Shown: positions 1-26,370 of the stretch, piece by piece
Position numbering within the stretch: the first letter of the stretch is position 1
Layout of the letters: each line of letters starts with the position of its first letter
Assembly (NCBI RefSeq): GCF_015706575.1
Contig: NW_024037072.1
Location: 22,197,162-22,261,161, forward strand
Length of the DNA stretch: 64,000 nt
Direction of reading: 5' to 3'
Source of the DNA: Patiria miniata
Taxonomy: Eukaryota; Echinodermata; Asteroidea; Valvatida; Asterinidae
Position numbers and translations under genes: made by a program
The notes under the pieces: model-generated
The model's input: only the letters and a program-made list of their open reading frames with translations
The model's database searches: none
Told to the model about the DNA's origin: nothing

Positions 1-238
1 ACTGATCAGTTGTAATTTGAGCGAGATGTGCCCAGTAGTATTGGAGTTAGACAACAAAGTATTTAGGGGGGACTTTCTTTTTGGGTTGAGTGTATATACC
101 AAATGAAAGCTTACATTATGGGCTTTCTAAAACATAACTCAATGTCACTTATTTGCAAAATGATACTCTTTTTTGTGGAGGGGGTCACATATGTACATCT
201 AAAATGTTTTTGAAATTGAGCTGGTTGGGTGGACTCAC

Positions 239-13234
<12,996 letters not shown>

Positions 13235-13237
<3 letters not shown>

Positions 13238-13317
13238 CACTGCCTCCTCGTCAGAACCATAACCCGATTGGTCTTTGTTGTCCTCGTCGGTGCTGTGTGT
13301 ACTACCCAGTGTGAATT
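13235..13317 (-). promoter_or_regulatory. HEATR5B start-codon region and in-frame 5' extension
   Basis: The ATG (13237-13235, context GTGATGG) is the residue-for-residue match to the vertebrate start. Upstream the same frame stays open (GSDEEAV just before the Met) to a pyrimidine-AG acceptor at 13318. The segment is therefore 5' UTR, or coding in a longer isoform, and an unseen leader exon lies further right. Confidence 0.55.
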
Positions 13318-13423
13318 CTGCAAAAGAGAAAACAGGAATGATAATAATATTGGCACAAAGATCACGACATCGTCAAAGTTTGTTAATTAAAGCCTTCATA
13401 CATAATGAGAAACATCTACATGT

Positions 13424-13874
13424 ATGCGGTCCGCGTGGACAAGTACCCCCTCAACGGCATAAGAAAGGGAGGGTTGGGAGAGACACCTGATCACACAATG
13501 ATGCCTGAAGCTCACACGAAGGCTTTGTTCACATTCAGAATCAAGTTAGTCATGCGTACCGGTACAAGCTTCTCGCTATACGCACACAAACGTGTGTTCA
13601 CCGTAGACTGTGGACGTCATATTGTCCCTCTTTGTTTGAACTCTAACTTTTTAGGAAGACTCCCATAGGTTTTGTACACGACCCCAATTGCGGGATGTAT
13701 GCTGGGAATCATGGACGATATTGTTCTCTTTTGTTTTCTGGTATTTTTCGTCCACGGTTTAAAAAGATGAACACGTACACACCCTCCAGTAAGCACTAAC
13801 GGTGTTCCGTCCACAGGGCTCTCCAAAGTGGTCAAAAAGCATTCTCTGTTGTTCTCTATGGTTACGGAGCCCAT
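13424..13874 (-). mobile_element. MITE family A, copy 3, inverted
   Basis: Begins ATGCGGTCCGCGTGGACAAG followed by 'taccccctcaacggc', and ends 'ttacggagcccat' preceded by 'ccgtccacagggctctc'. These are the family A ends in reverse order. At 451 bp it is about 190 bp longer than copies 1 and 2, so it probably contains a further insertion. Confidence 0.7.
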
Positions 13875-15093
13875 ACAATAGGTGAGGCAAGAGTGACGTC
13901 TTGATTCCCAGAAACCAAAGACAAAGACTGTGCTAAAGTTCAAATTGCTTTCCTGTCATAAAATGCTCCGTATCTGTCTACATAGTACATGTACTACACA
14001 TACATGTACACATAACCCTATGAGATGACAAATTTACATGCACATTTCACACTATGTTGTACATCACGTGTATTCGAAAAACACATAGGCGTACATGTTA
14101 CATACATGTATGCACTGTAACAAATAAATGGCTCTAGCCTACACAGGCAGTACAATAATAGAATGACAGTACTTACGTACATGTGTGCGTACACATTCAA
14201 GTTCATGTACATGTACACGTATGATACATGTATAAATACAACAGGACTGTCAAAATCATGCACACTTGGGTAGAAAGTCAGAATCAAGTTTGTACTATCA
14301 AATTAGACACCTAGCTTTTACAGACCACATTTCTTTATGGTATGTAACGTACATGTAAATGTGTGAACGGGTGTGTGTTTCTGTGTAAATGTATGTACAT
14401 GTACATGTAGGACACGAAGGACATTGCATACATTTGTGCTTACATGTATGTTAAACATTTCATGGTCATGCAGCATGTGCACCTGTTCAAATAAAATTCC
14501 ACCAGCAAGCAAGAAACATTGAATTCAGGATCCAGCAGCCCCGTTGAATACATTGTACCTATTGAAAAATGCCAGACACCGACATCAAACTACACAACAA
14601 ATGATCAGCATGATCACAAGAGACCAGCTACAAGGTAGGACATGTACCCGGTAGGATGAAACAACACGCTCCTTCAAGTGCTCCACACCCCCCTTGAGAT
14701 GCGCGCGTACATGCGCATGTACAACTGTATGTCCCATCAATGCGCAGTACACGCAGCTGCCCCGTGGCATGTTTAGACGGCAAGTTTGTCCGTGGGGTTT
14801 TTGGGACATCAATACGGCATCGTGACTGTGCCTGCTGAGGGTGCATATCTAAACAGCTTATCTCAAGAGCAATCGTCTGGGAGCGTCGAGTCCTTGTTCA
14901 TTTCCCAATTCTCAAAAACTCTTAGCTCTTTGTTTTTCATCGCACAAACACGAAAAGTTGTCAACGTTTTAACTTTCTCCAAAAAATGAGGAGTTATAGA
15001 GTGTAAAGTACAATTTTCTATACTTTAAGGTACACATACAGTACATGTACTTGTACATACCTCATAATGATCTTCTTTGCCTTCGAAAGTAAG
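13875..15093. other. ACATGT-rich spacer without recognised gene
   Basis: Many solitary or doubled TACATGTA palindromes lie in AT-rich DNA. The open frames here read as Val-His, Tyr-Met or Cys-Thr runs, which are translations of the repeat and not proteins. No exon was recognised. Confidence 0.55.
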
Positions 15094-15121
15094 GTACATG
15101 TACATGTACATGTACATGTAC
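15094..15121. repeat. (GTACAT)n microsatellite
   Basis: An uninterrupted 28-bp run of the self-complementary hexamer GTACAT. Shorter runs lie near 15667, 15720, 17426, 19648 and 22041. Confidence 0.9.
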
Positions 15122-18100
15122 CATTACATGTATACATAGTTTCAAAAGCACAGTCATGCCAAAAACAGCATCCCCAAATGATATCATGCACACCAATGAT
15201 CCATTGGGCCCACATTGACATCACATGGCAGCACTTGAATGTACATACAGTACATGTATGTACCAGTACCTTCATACATTGTAAATCTATTTTTATACAT
15301 TTGTTTTTTGTGTATTTTATGTGTTCACAATTAAATTTTGGTGCTTTAGGAGGAGTGAAGCACACTTACATGTACCTGTATGTACATGTACCACAAAGCA
15401 AGAATGCATGTGGACAAATTTATGTTTCCCACAGATTTTGCATGCAGAAAGTACATCAACCTTAAAACGTGCATTGTCAGCATGGTTATTACTTGGGTCA
15501 ATATTGGTCAAGACCCCCATTGGTTTGCACACAATATGCCAGGAGGTGAGATACAAACATTTTGACCATTGGTGGCCTCTTAAATAGAGGGAAGGTTTTA
15601 ATTGTGTGATTTACATGTTCAGTATTTGATAATAAATGACCATTAATTTGATCAACTACAAACTTGTACATGTACATGTATGTATCAGCAAATCAGCATC
15701 AGCATATCCATATCAGCAAATGTACATGTACATGTACCGGGGTACATGTAGTACATGTAAACAGCAATAACAATAAATATAAATAAAAAAAAGTGCATCA
15801 ATTATTTCTGGATTTTGCAAACTGTTAATAAATTACAGTTGTACAAGGTCAATACACATAAATACCGGTACAGGTCCATTGTACAGATAGAATTAATAAT
15901 TATCATATCCAATAAATTAACTTGCAGAACTCTGTATTAAGGATGTGACATTTACACGTTTAAACGTTATTTATTTTTTACTGAATTTGTGTAAATTTAC
16001 CAAAAAGTCCTAAGGAAACCTGCATTTGCTAACATTGTAATAAAAATGGTGAATTTTGAACTTCCAAGACAATCAAAATCAAAGTAAAACCATGCTCTAC
16101 ATGTATTGAAGGATTTGCAGCAGGATACAGAAATGACCAAAATATTGAAGCATACAATGTACAAACCTGTAGTTAGTACGTGTATGGGAACGCCTTTCTC
16201 TGCAATGTGCGTATGTACTCAATGCGTGACATTCACCACAAGCAGTTTACTATAAACATGCTCAGATGAAAATTTATGGAATTTCACAACAATGTGGGAT
16301 GTATACATTTCGTCTTGATGAATGTCAGAAATGTACTGTATCAACGACGCTATTTCAGTCTTGGAAATGCACAACATGTGGACGCAATATGTGAAAATTT
16401 ACAAAGGGAAATCCATACCTCTTGCATGCTGCAGTAAAAAAAAAAACAGTTTGGTATTTCAACTGCGCAATGCATCTAAACAGAGTTCATTCACAAAACT
16501 ATTCGGGTAACGGTAACCAAATGTGCAATTTTAGAAAATTTTTCATTTAATCATCCCTTACTCTCTGAGGGTAGTTTACTGCATGTCAGTTGGTTATGCC
16601 AATGCCCTCCAGCTGCAGTATATTGGCAGATAAACTATCTTGACAGTGAAGGCTCCAATTGGCAGGAGTTGGAGGCCCTGGAGGGTGCCTGATACTGACC
16701 AGCTGGGGGCACTCACTTTGTTATCAGAGGACTCTCATTGTTCTCTGTGGCATGTATTGGAGTGCCTGTCCAGTTACCCTTGAAATGACATGGCAGATAT
16801 TGGAGGGCCATGCAAAAAACATAGGAGATTTTCTTGAGGCACATATTGGCATGCGTTGGAGGGTCAAGTAGGGTAAGGGTTAAAGGCAATAAAACATGTA
16901 CACGTACTGTACCTTGACACTTGATGAAGTTTATTATGTGTCTGCTTTCTTTGACATTTTCATATTGGTGTAAAATGTTTTGTGTCACGACACAAAACAT
17001 AAATGTGTGAGTAAAATACATTTTAAAATGTCAAATACCCTTTAGTTTAATACAACATTGTATACAAGCGGAAATTTGGTTTGCAAATGTAGGCCTATCG
17101 TATTTTAAAGATTTATGGAAAATGTTATGTGAATGTTTTGGGAGTTTCATATATTGATTTTTTTAGAACGTATCCATAGAACAGCCAGCAATTACAGGGT
17201 ACCGGTTCATGTACATGTAGCACCCTGTGACAAATCTCTTTTATGAGTTTGTGAGGTTTTGAAAAGAACTGGGGGAAAAACTAAACGTTTCGGACCGTAG
17301 CCCTATACTCTGCCTGTCTCCACGAGACTGATTACAATGTACACATTAAAAAAAATACTTAAGTATTAAAATTAAATGGAAATTAAAAGAACGAACAAAC
17401 TTTTTGCTGACCAAGTCCACACCTACATGTACATGTACATGTACCAGCATAGACCGTTACTTAGATGTAAGTTGAATCCTCATCAATTACGTGTTATTAC
17501 CAAGGCCAGTATCATTGTAATCACTGTCACTGCACCTGGGCCATGGATTAAATTGCTTGAGCAGTTACACCATAACAAGAACAAGTATTTAACGTCTGTG
17601 TAAAAACATTGCAATTGACAGTACATAAATAAAATAATGTTTTTAATATTTCTTTTTTTAATTCACTTTTTTTTCTGAGCAAAATGTTATCATAAAGTAA
17701 TTTATGCATTTATTTTATATTTTTTATTTCTATTCTATGTGTAACCTATTCAAGTTAGGATCGGCAGGCTTTCGAGACAAAGTGTTTTACTACACTTTTG
17801 TCAGTCCTGGCCAACTTTGATAGGGTTGTTTTTGTCTCTAATTTTAGTGTATTTTGGAAAGTTATGTTGGTCATGTACATGTACATGTATGTTGTACTTT
17901 GTACCTGTTGTAGAAGGCCGAATAAATAATAATAATAATAATAATAAAATTTACCTGCTAGTGCCAATGACAAACTATTTAAAGGTACTAATGCACATAG
18001 CTCCTTACATGTATGGATTACGAATATTTAAAATTTGCTTTGATTTTGATCACAAGTTGATTTGCTTAAATTATATAAAAAACTAAAAAAAATTAAAAGC

Positions 18101-18607
18101 TGTATGAAAAACAGAAATCAATAGAAAAATGTCAAAGTTAGAAAATATCAAAAATACATTACACCAGTACGCATGCGTGCATAAACATTTACAAAAACAA
18201 GGCAGAAAGGAAAAGAGAACATAATTCAGTGACGTACATCATGTACATTTTCAATTCAGTTAAAAGGCGCTACAGTACACAGCAGTGCTGTTAAGGCTGT
18301 TGGCACACCATGTGTGGCTAACGTCATTATACCATTTACGCCCCGCGGTTTTCCTCGACCCATTTGAAAGTCATTCCGTGCTAATCAAATATACACACTG
18401 GTCTGTTCGGTGGCCACGCGAATCGGTATTGTGTATGGCGACCGACTTCTTAAATGTCAGGAAAAAAATGGGTTCAAACAAAACATTTTTTGAGAGGGGG
18501 GGGTGTCCTGTGATTCCGATATGCGACAGGTTGTACGAGGCACTCTGCCTTGTTTCATGCAAATTAGACAATGCTGAAAGTACAATCCTATTGGGCAAAG
18601 TCCATTA
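15122..18607. other. Intergenic AT-rich stretch with scattered GTACATG runs
   Basis: Contains an (AAT)n run at about 17927-17947 and a region at 16600-16870 rich in TTGGAGG and GGCA words with rough inverted symmetry. No exon with family resemblance was seen. Confidence 0.45.
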
Positions 18608-18979
18608 GGCAAAAAAAAAAAAGTCTCCGGTTATTGGTATGCGCGCGCGTCGCCGTAGCCATGCGCGTTGGCAAAATGAAAAAGTTTTTTTTCAATGAAA
18701 GATGATGTCTCAAAACTGCCAAACTCACTGGTTTGACTGGAATCCTGCTGCTGCACAATTTTAACGTGTTTTTAGACGGGGTTATGATCGAGAATAACCT
18801 TAATGTGGCCTCTCTGGTCTCCCATAATATTTGCACTAAGTTTAGTCAGGCACCATTTGCAGTCATCAGATGACATTTGAAGCAAAAAAAAAACAGGTAA
18901 AAAAAAAAAAAAAAGCCGCGTCACCGCACCACTTTTTGGGCAAGCTCCATACCAGAAACCGGAGACTTTTTTTTTGGCC
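18608..18979. mobile_element. PIF/Harbinger-like MITE, copy 1
   Basis: The ends are GGCAAAAAAAAAAAAGTCTC and, at the right, GAGACTTTTTTTTTGGCC, with CCGGTT/AACCGG inside. TTA flanks both sides. GG-starting ends plus a 3-bp TWA duplication fit PIF/Harbinger. Related copies are at 21912-22291 and 52041-52399. Confidence 0.7.
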
Positions 18980-19330
18980 TTAACCTTAACCTTCCCAAAT
19001 CCTCCAAAATCCTGTTTGTAAATTTCGGAGGATGCACTGTACGTATCAAAGTCTTGGGCTGGACCTTGTGTTGTTTATGCTCAGCCGTGCATAAATTTAG
19101 GCCTAGAGTATACTTGAAATCCTCTGCACTGCTCCAGGATGTCACTGGCTCTGCCTCAACATACTGACAGTGAATGCTGGAGGCTGTTGCAGGAATGAGG
19201 CAGTGGTCACTCCTCCAAGGACCACATTCAAGAAATAACAGAGGATTTTGGAGGATTGAGGCTGTCATGCAATTTTACATGGAGGTACATGTAGTTGGAG
19301 GATTTTGCAGGATTGAGGTTGCATCAGGTA
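18980..19330. repeat. CCTCCAAAATCCTG-word repeat
   Basis: CCTCCAAAATCC at the left and GGAGGATTTTGCAGGATTG at the right are inverted versions of one word, with more copies inside. It resembles a weak iterated-word element. No flanking duplication was identified. Confidence 0.35.
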
Positions 19331-19668
19331 GCAAAAATGTCTAGGGAGTTAGGGTTAAAAAGGGGACATACATGTACAGGCAAGCAACTGGGAAGTCACA
19401 AAAAAAGAGGAAATTCAAATTTTTCCAAGACTTTGTACAGTGTTTTTCTATTTTTAATGGCACACATGGGAAGTAAAAAAAAAGAAGAGGAAATCAGCTG
19501 ATCCGAGGAAAAGTTGCATGCCTGCATATGTAGAAACAGATGCAATTTGAGGTCCTTATTATATTTCAAATCTAACAAATTAACAATATCAAATACGTAA
19601 TCACGAGCAAATGGAGTGTGGAAATGAACAACTGTGCAGATTTACGTGTACATGTACATGTATGTATA

Positions 19669-19864
19669 CAAATGATGAATATTTATCATTGCAAATGTAA
19701 GAATAATTATAAAGGTGACAGAATAATTGAGAATCAGAAGAATATTGAGGTGACAGATGGAATGTTCCATTCCGCGAGGTGAAGCCGAGTGGAATGGAAC
19801 ATTCCATCTGTTACCAAATGAAATCATTCTTTCCATTGCAATAATGTGAAACATTCATTCTTTG
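19669..19864. mobile_element. Foldback MITE family E, copy 1
   Basis: Outer arms CAAATGATGAAT and ATTCATTCTTTG enclose an inner palindrome, GACAGATGGAATGTTCC mirrored by GGAACATTCCATCTGTT. The copy at 51815-51976 has the same layout. Confidence 0.7.
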
Positions 19865-21911
19865 TTTGTTTAACACCTGAATAAATCCTTGTCATCTGAA
19901 AAATGTGACCTTGCAATAGTGCAGGGTTGAGTTCAACCCTGGGTTGAGAGGCTCTAGTGTGAAAAGGCCTATAATATTGTGTTTCCTTTCTAATACTTAG
20001 TGTCTCAATAAGTTGATAAGCTCACTTTAAAATTAGCATTTTCTCCTCATCTTCATCCTGCATCTTGAATCTTTGATTGACAATGAATCAAAGTCATTAT
20101 CACTCAATGTCCACTCAAATCACAACCACTATCACTATAATCACTAGCATAAACACAACCAAATAATCACTGACAACCAACATATTGATCATCACCACAA
20201 TATCACCTTTTCTCCTTTCCCATCAATTCAATCCACCCCTGTCATCATGATCACACATCTGACACACCACAGAAATCACTGCAACACTGCCACTGAATGA
20301 TCATACATGTAACATGTACACATGAACATGTGCCATCCAATGCATCTAACCGTACAGTGCGGTGCATTTCACGCTAACCAAGTTATCCGCTCGGTCTGTA
20401 GGCCTATTTCAAATATTCCATTACGCAGAAGACCCTGATTTATTATTTTTCTCCTGCAAGAACCAGACGTGCCGGCAGTAAGCTGACCTTATTTATCACC
20501 AATATCGTGACACCGATTCCCGGAGGCAGACGTGCAGACTTGAGAGTAGGGAGCAAAGCAGACGGGCCCGGCGATACGTGCACTCGATCCTCACAGACGA
20601 CACGCACGACATAGAAGGCATTCTGACTGAGTCATGGATTAGAAGCTGATTAGCATAGTAACAAACCACAAATACGCAGGTGTTTAATCCATGGATGCAA
20701 TTTGATTCTAATGTCAATTAATCTTAAGTTTATTGCACAGTCTTGTACAAATCTACAGTGTACATGTATACCGGTACACATGTTCATTCTGTGCATGTCT
20801 ACTACATTGTACTACATGTAGTGATGTGCCGGTTCATAATAGATACCAAGTAGAATTTTTGAAAAGCACACTTGACAAAAATCGACATTTTAAAATTGGT
20901 GATTTGAGTCCCCAGCGCAATTGGCAAATGGAGGCGAGTTCATATTTAAGCATTTCTGTCCCTAGTGGATTGATAGTATGATCCAATTTTTTTGGTAGAT
21001 AACAACCATGACACATAGCATTCTTACCATGCATAATAAGAAAATGTATGCATTCAGGTTTGCTTGAAGGAGAGTGGAGCATTTTTGGGGGACACCCTGT
21101 ACAATGTACATGAACACATACATTGTGGGTACAAAAAATATGTACACATGTAAGTCCAATAGTATCAGGAAAAACAGTTTTGTCAGGATTTTTGATTTCT
21201 TTTTTTTTTTCCCTCAACTTGCAGACTCTTTTCAGAATACCGGTACATCTTCATGTCAATACCTTTTCATATGCTTTGAAGTAGTGATGTTCATGCATGG
21301 TGACTGGAATGTCCAGAAAAAAAATGTTTTCAGATAAGACCATGCACAATATTAGCCTACATTTCTCATGAAACTAAATTTATAGGCCTACCGGTAATAC
21401 ATGACATCCAAATTCATTATCTGCAAATCTACAAATTATGCAGATCGACAGTACCGGTATAGTGTCAGATGACTCACGAGAAAGAACACTAAGGGAAAGC
21501 ATCTTTTCGGCCTCTACTGGCATTATCGATCGACAGAACTTGATACACAGTAGCTTCAACATGGCACAGACATGCTTGCTTGAACAATGTTTAAGATTCA
21601 ATTTCCATAGTTAATTTCAACATGTTCGTACACGTACATGTACCCATGCAGATTTTGTACAGGTACTATACACGTTTGAGCAAGTACATGTTCATGTAGC
21701 GTGCGATGGGGGGGGGGGGGGGGAGAGAGGAATTTGTAAAGTGGGATACCGGAGGGGGTTCGACGCTACCAACATGTAAGGTTAAAGATTAACCCTACAT
21801 TGTCCCGGTACATATGTACATTTATCAGGTAGCATGTATTTTACATGCACATGTAACTGAAAAAAATTATGGAACTGAGGCTTGGTTCCTAAGCATCAAT
21901 ATTTGCACCAA
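19865..21911. other. Intergenic stretch, no gene recognised
   Basis: Contains a low-complexity CACT/ATCA-rich tract (about 20050-20290), scattered GTACATG palindromes and a G homopolymer at about 21711-21723. A somewhat GC-rich patch at 20500-20620 could hold a leader exon, but nothing in the sequence proves it. Confidence 0.4.
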
Positions 21912-22291
21912 GGCCAAAAAAAAAAAAAATACAGACCAAATTTCCGGAATTGATGCGGCGACGCGGCTTTTCTTTTTTTTTTTCCCCCAAGCTTGTAGAC
22001 AAGGTGGGGAAGGTGGGGTACCATTTTGCCTTTTTTTGGTATGTACATGTACATGTACGGTACCGGTACATTGGTTTCCTCCATAATTGCCTTGGTGCTC
22101 GCGATCATTTGCCTTGGTGCAATTTCCCATTCCTTGGTGCTCTTTGGTAAAAAAAATTGAGAAGGTGCGGCAATAGAGGGCACTGTTGGAGCTACCACGG
22201 AACATTTTGGGAAAAAAAAGGTTGACGTGCATGATTAAAATCGACGCGTGCGCTGACCAGAGACCGACTTTTTTTTTTTTTTTTTTTTGCC
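21912..22291 (+). mobile_element. PIF/Harbinger-like MITE, copy 2
   Basis: Starts GGCCAAAAAAA and ends TTTTTTTGCC. It shares most of its interior with 52041-52399 in the opposite orientation, including 'gcggcgacgcggc', 'attgccttggtgc' and 'agagaccgactt'. Flanks are CAA and TAA, so the 3-bp duplication is imperfect. A GTACATG run has grown inside it. Confidence 0.7.
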
Positions 22292-23709
22292 TAAAAACCA
22301 TTTCTTTAAATTTCGAAGAACTTGGGATAGATGTTTTGCATATTTATACTTCAATTATAATCATAGGCCTACTGGTACAATGTCCCTCTACCTTATTCCT
22401 AAAGCACTTTCAGAAGCAGTCTTTGAAATGTCCAGTGAGTGGTCCTGCTATAATGTACTAATAAAAAATGCAACAAAAATGCTCACTGATGGCCATACTC
22501 TGTAGAGCATAGCACACACCCCATCCTCTGAAATTTAGCAAACATTTTCCTTTTGGTGGTTTTGCATCAACGTCCTATGTCAAGACATGATGTAAATTCC
22601 AGGCACATGCAAATTTACATTCAGCATGTTTGGTCAACTCAAATATGAAACAAAACCGTTTGACAACTTTATGGTCACAATTACAGAAATATGTTGCTCA
22701 AGAGAAACCAATTCTGTCGGTGAAATCTGAGCTTTCAGGTTGATCAATGAACAGCAGGTTGATTACGAGCAGGTGACTGTGAATGAATCACGACATCAAA
22801 CGCTCACCCGCTGCATCGTGAGCAAGTAAAGGTCAAGGAAAAGTATAGAAGGAATGAAGGAAAGAAGGAATACAAGGATGCTCAGGAATAATTACACATA
22901 TTTTATGAGTAAAAGACAGGTCATTCAAATTTTTACGTGCGCTCAAAACGTACATGTACCTAATGTACAATGTACAGTGTATTTTTTTCACAATTTTTTT
23001 AAAATAAATTGAAGGATGATTAAGGATGACATTACCGGTATTTCATTTGACATTATCAAGGGGTTTGCCCCGGTGTTTCTGGCAGTGCCTGCAATATGCA
23101 CCGCAGCACCTTGTAAACCCTTACATTGTATATCGTGCTACATAATGGGTCTCATATTTCTCATAAACTTCATTTACCTGCCTGTAATAACCGACATAAT
23201 TTCCAGCGCCTTGAGTACCTAATAGTTGGTACATGTCTATACGTGCGCTACATGTATATATATAAGGCTTGGTTATTATTATTATTATTACATTGTATAA
23301 GTTCAGTCGTAAATGCAAAAACAAGCAAAAGTATGGAATTCAATCTTTTTTTGGTTCACTGTAAATATTTAAAGTTACATACATTGTACTCAGTACTCTT
23401 TTTAAAAGACTTGACTATTTTCTCCTAACAAACTTTTGAATTTGTATAAATTTATACTGTTTTGTTTTGTCGACAAAATTTTTTGATCCTACCTTTACAT
23501 GTTTTATGCTCTTTCCAATTAACATTATTTCGTTTAAAACCCATCTAGCATTGTTTAGTAGCCCAATTGGGTGCAATGTCCCTTTAATTTAATGTTAGGC
23601 TGTCGTCACAAATTTATACCACGACCCAGTACATGTATTTGGAGGATATTGGAGAATAAAATTCTGCAGCTTCCAATCTCGTCCATGTTATTATTCTACA
23701 CGTACACAC
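22292..23709. other. Intergenic stretch, no gene recognised
   Basis: AT-rich with an (ATT)n run near 23276 and isolated TACATGTA sites. No exon-like frame has family resemblance. Confidence 0.45.
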
Positions 23710-23742
23710 ATGTACATGTACACGTACATGTACATGTACACG
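23710..23742. repeat. (GTACAT)n microsatellite with CACGT variants
   Basis: A run of alternating TGTACA and CGTACA units. The frame across it reads as HVHVHV and is not a gene. Confidence 0.85.
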
Positions 23743-23957
23743 TTACTGAAGAGAAAATCTACGAAACACACAATATGTTTAGCCTGAGGTCACATTGAAC
23801 TCCAAACTAAAGGCAGACCAAATATGCAATGAATAAGATCAAAACCACCCTACATTTGTACAATGCACACGTAGCATCAAACATGAACTTGACAACAATG
23901 CAAGGATTAAATCAGCTTCCTGCACAAACTGGTTTCGGTTGTGATTCTGTAAGGGGC

Positions 23958-24427
23958 TAGCCTTTAGTCAAGTCCCACGCGCCTATACCCGGACCATCCG
24001 GACACGTAACGCACCCTGGATGCTGGCACATAAAAAGGCTAGCACGAGCGGCGAAGCTGCGAGGGCCTTTACTATCTCGTGGAGCTAATCACTTATTCAT
24101 TTTTTCACGTAATGTAAATCAAACAATATAAACCAATCATCTAACGGCAGTTTGCGGTTACCAGCAACAGCACCCGCGCCATGGCGCGCGTGCTGTCTGG
24201 CGCCAGACGACGGTTGATTTACGTTAGTAATTCTGCATTTTCATTGGTCAATTCACAATGGGTAAATAATGCATTATGCATGTCTACCAAATCGGTAGAA
24301 AAATGTAAAGAAAAACATAGCGTTCTCCACGAGATGGTAATGGCCCTCTCGTGCTGGTCTTTTTACGTGTCAGCATCTGGGGTGCGTCACGTGTCCGGGT
24401 AAGCGCATGGGACTTGACTAAAAGCTA
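23958..24427. mobile_element. Foldback MITE with 9-bp (or 8-bp) target duplication
   Basis: Inverted arms of about 110 bp begin TAGCCTTTAGTCAAGTCCC and end GGGACTTGACTAAAAGCTA. They share CCGGACACGT and 'cacgag' further in. GTAAGGGGC flanks both sides (23949-23957, 24428-24436). This may be hAT or Mutator-like. The frame at 24181-24402 lies inside it and is not a gene. Confidence 0.8.
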
Positions 24428-25155
24428 GTAAGGGGCAAGCTGGAAGACTGAACATTCAAAATTTCAAGCTTCTGGCTAGTCCATGTAATAGTTTTGTCAT
24501 GGTCTATTACACGTACATGTACCGTACCGGTACATTTGAGCAGATTTGCTGATTAATTATGCAAGACAAACTGACAATCGCATCTTGACCTCTTGATTCT
24601 GACCAATCAGCGGGCACTTTCTATATCCATGATATCTGGTCTCCGGTCTTTCACCGTTGTCGCGTCATAGACACGGATAAAAAAAAATACCCTAGACACA
24701 GCAGCAAAGGCTCATGTTAGACGATACGCGCCCGGCTGTTGTTGTATTACAAAACAATGCATTCGAATTGACCAGTCACACGTTTAGTCCTGATTTGGGA
24801 ATGAACAATGAAGTAACGTCATGATTTAGTAAAGTCGACTCCGATTGGCTGAGACGTGAATCGCATAAATCTGCATGTTTTGGGACGTTAGGCCTACACA
24901 GGAGACTTGGCTCCGTTGATAACGGGAGATACTCAGACCAGCTTCTGGCCTGCTACCCATAGAAAGTACATACATGTACGTACCAGTACAGGGCATTTAC
25001 CAAACCTTGGCTTTTCTCTACAGCATTGGCTCCATCCGTGACTCATCAACATGCCCAAGGTTCATTTTCGGTCCTTTTAAAGGCTACATTGTAAATAGGA
25101 TCAAGTGCTCTTCATGTATTTTGTTCGTTTGCAATAATTACACCACTCCAAATCC
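24428..25155. other. Intergenic stretch, no gene recognised
   Basis: Mixed composition with several CG-containing patches and a GTACATGTACC/GGTAC palindrome near 24510. No repeat shared elsewhere in the window was noted. Confidence 0.4.
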
Positions 25156-26082
25156 ATAGCTGCCAACATTTCAAAATCCCAATTAGTAATCAACCCGCGC
25201 GGTCATTTTCAACTGCTCATTTTATCAAAAGCTTTACCAACATCGAGTACAGGTACATGGTTTACATGTACACATACATGTGCATACCCTTCTTCTTGTG
25301 AATAATAATGTAATGTAGGCCAAAAGATAATTTAAAAAAAAAAAAAAAATGTTTTTTTTTTTTTTTTTTTTTTTTTTAATTAATTTTTTTTAATGTCTGT
25401 ATTTGTTTGTTGGAGTCAAATAAATAATAACAATAATAAAATATGCGCATATTTTTTGGGAGATGCATGCTATCGATGTGGAGTTTCGAGTTCGTATCAA
25501 TGTTTTTACACACAATGATTTAGGGCCACCGTCATGACCGTATGCAATAGAAATATCCCGCCAACATACCTTGCAAACGCATGCTGATTTACATGTATCT
25601 TTTCTGGACGTTGTGACAAACTCAAACTGTAATACCAATTATTCCAACCATACTCTTATTAAATTCCATGATTAAATTGTCGCACTGATGGGTCTCATCC
25701 CGGCAATAAGCGACCAAATGTGCTCACGATCGTCACTGAAAAGTACTCACATACAGTACACACAACCACACATCCACGAGATGCACACAAATGACACACC
25801 ATTGAAAAATAGTTTTAGTCTGGTCCTCAAGTACTCCACTGCGCACACTGCATTGATGTCTATCAGGTGCTTGACTGCATTCTTATTAGACTTGTCACCA
25901 GTCCATCCATTATCGCGACATTTCGCCAGAAGTTTTCGGTCAAAAACGATACTTTACAAGTATTTTTTTTTTCATTAGGTAGAAAATGGGAAATTCGTAA
26001 TGTTTTAGTGGCAAATCGTATTTTCGTAATTTAACAAACAATTCGTAATAATTACGAAAAATTAGTAACAGTTGGCAGCTAT
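25156..26082. mobile_element. hAT-like non-autonomous element, 927 bp
   Basis: The ends are ATAGCTGCCAAC and GTTGGCAGCTAT, flanked by CCAAATCC and GCAAATCC, an 8-bp duplication with one mismatch. TAG-starting ends and 8-bp targets fit hAT. The interior holds a poly(A)/poly(T) hairpin (25332-25378) and no transposase remnant that I recognise. Confidence 0.7.
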
Positions 26083-26109
26083 GCAAATCCAACGCAGACT
26101 GTCCAAAAC

Positions 26110-26365
26110 CTAACCTGTCAAACTTTCAGCTCAGTGGATATTACATTTTTTGAGCAAACAGTGAAAAACCATGCCCACCTTTTAGATCAAGAAACGCGAT
26201 ACGTCAATAACACTCAGTCTTACATCAAGTCACTGATCGTTAGAAATCACCTACATGTAAATTTCTTGATTTCTTGTTAATGGCAGCAAGACAGATGGAA
26301 CAATTTCACGGGGTGTTTAGTACCAGTACCGGTATGTCTTTAATCCAAGTAAACTTTTGATAGTA
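26110..26365 (+). repeat. Dispersed repeat D, copy 2
   Basis: Shares 'cagctcagtggatattaca', a 'gtgaaaaaccatgc' block, 'gatcgttagaaatcac' and 'atccaagtaaac' with 58113-58375, and in reverse with 1383-1545. Confidence 0.65.
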
Positions 26366-26370
26366 ATTTG

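Noticed and set aside
15067-15465. 132-codon frame with HVHVHVP
   Set aside because: It is driven by the GTACAT microsatellite, and the rest shows no family resemblance or splice support.
21867-22301. 144-codon minus-strand frame
   Set aside because: It lies within a Harbinger-like MITE and consists of poly-Lys and repeat translation.
24181-24402. 73-codon frame starting MARVLSGARRR
   Set aside because: It lies inside the foldback MITE 23958-24427 and reads through one arm.
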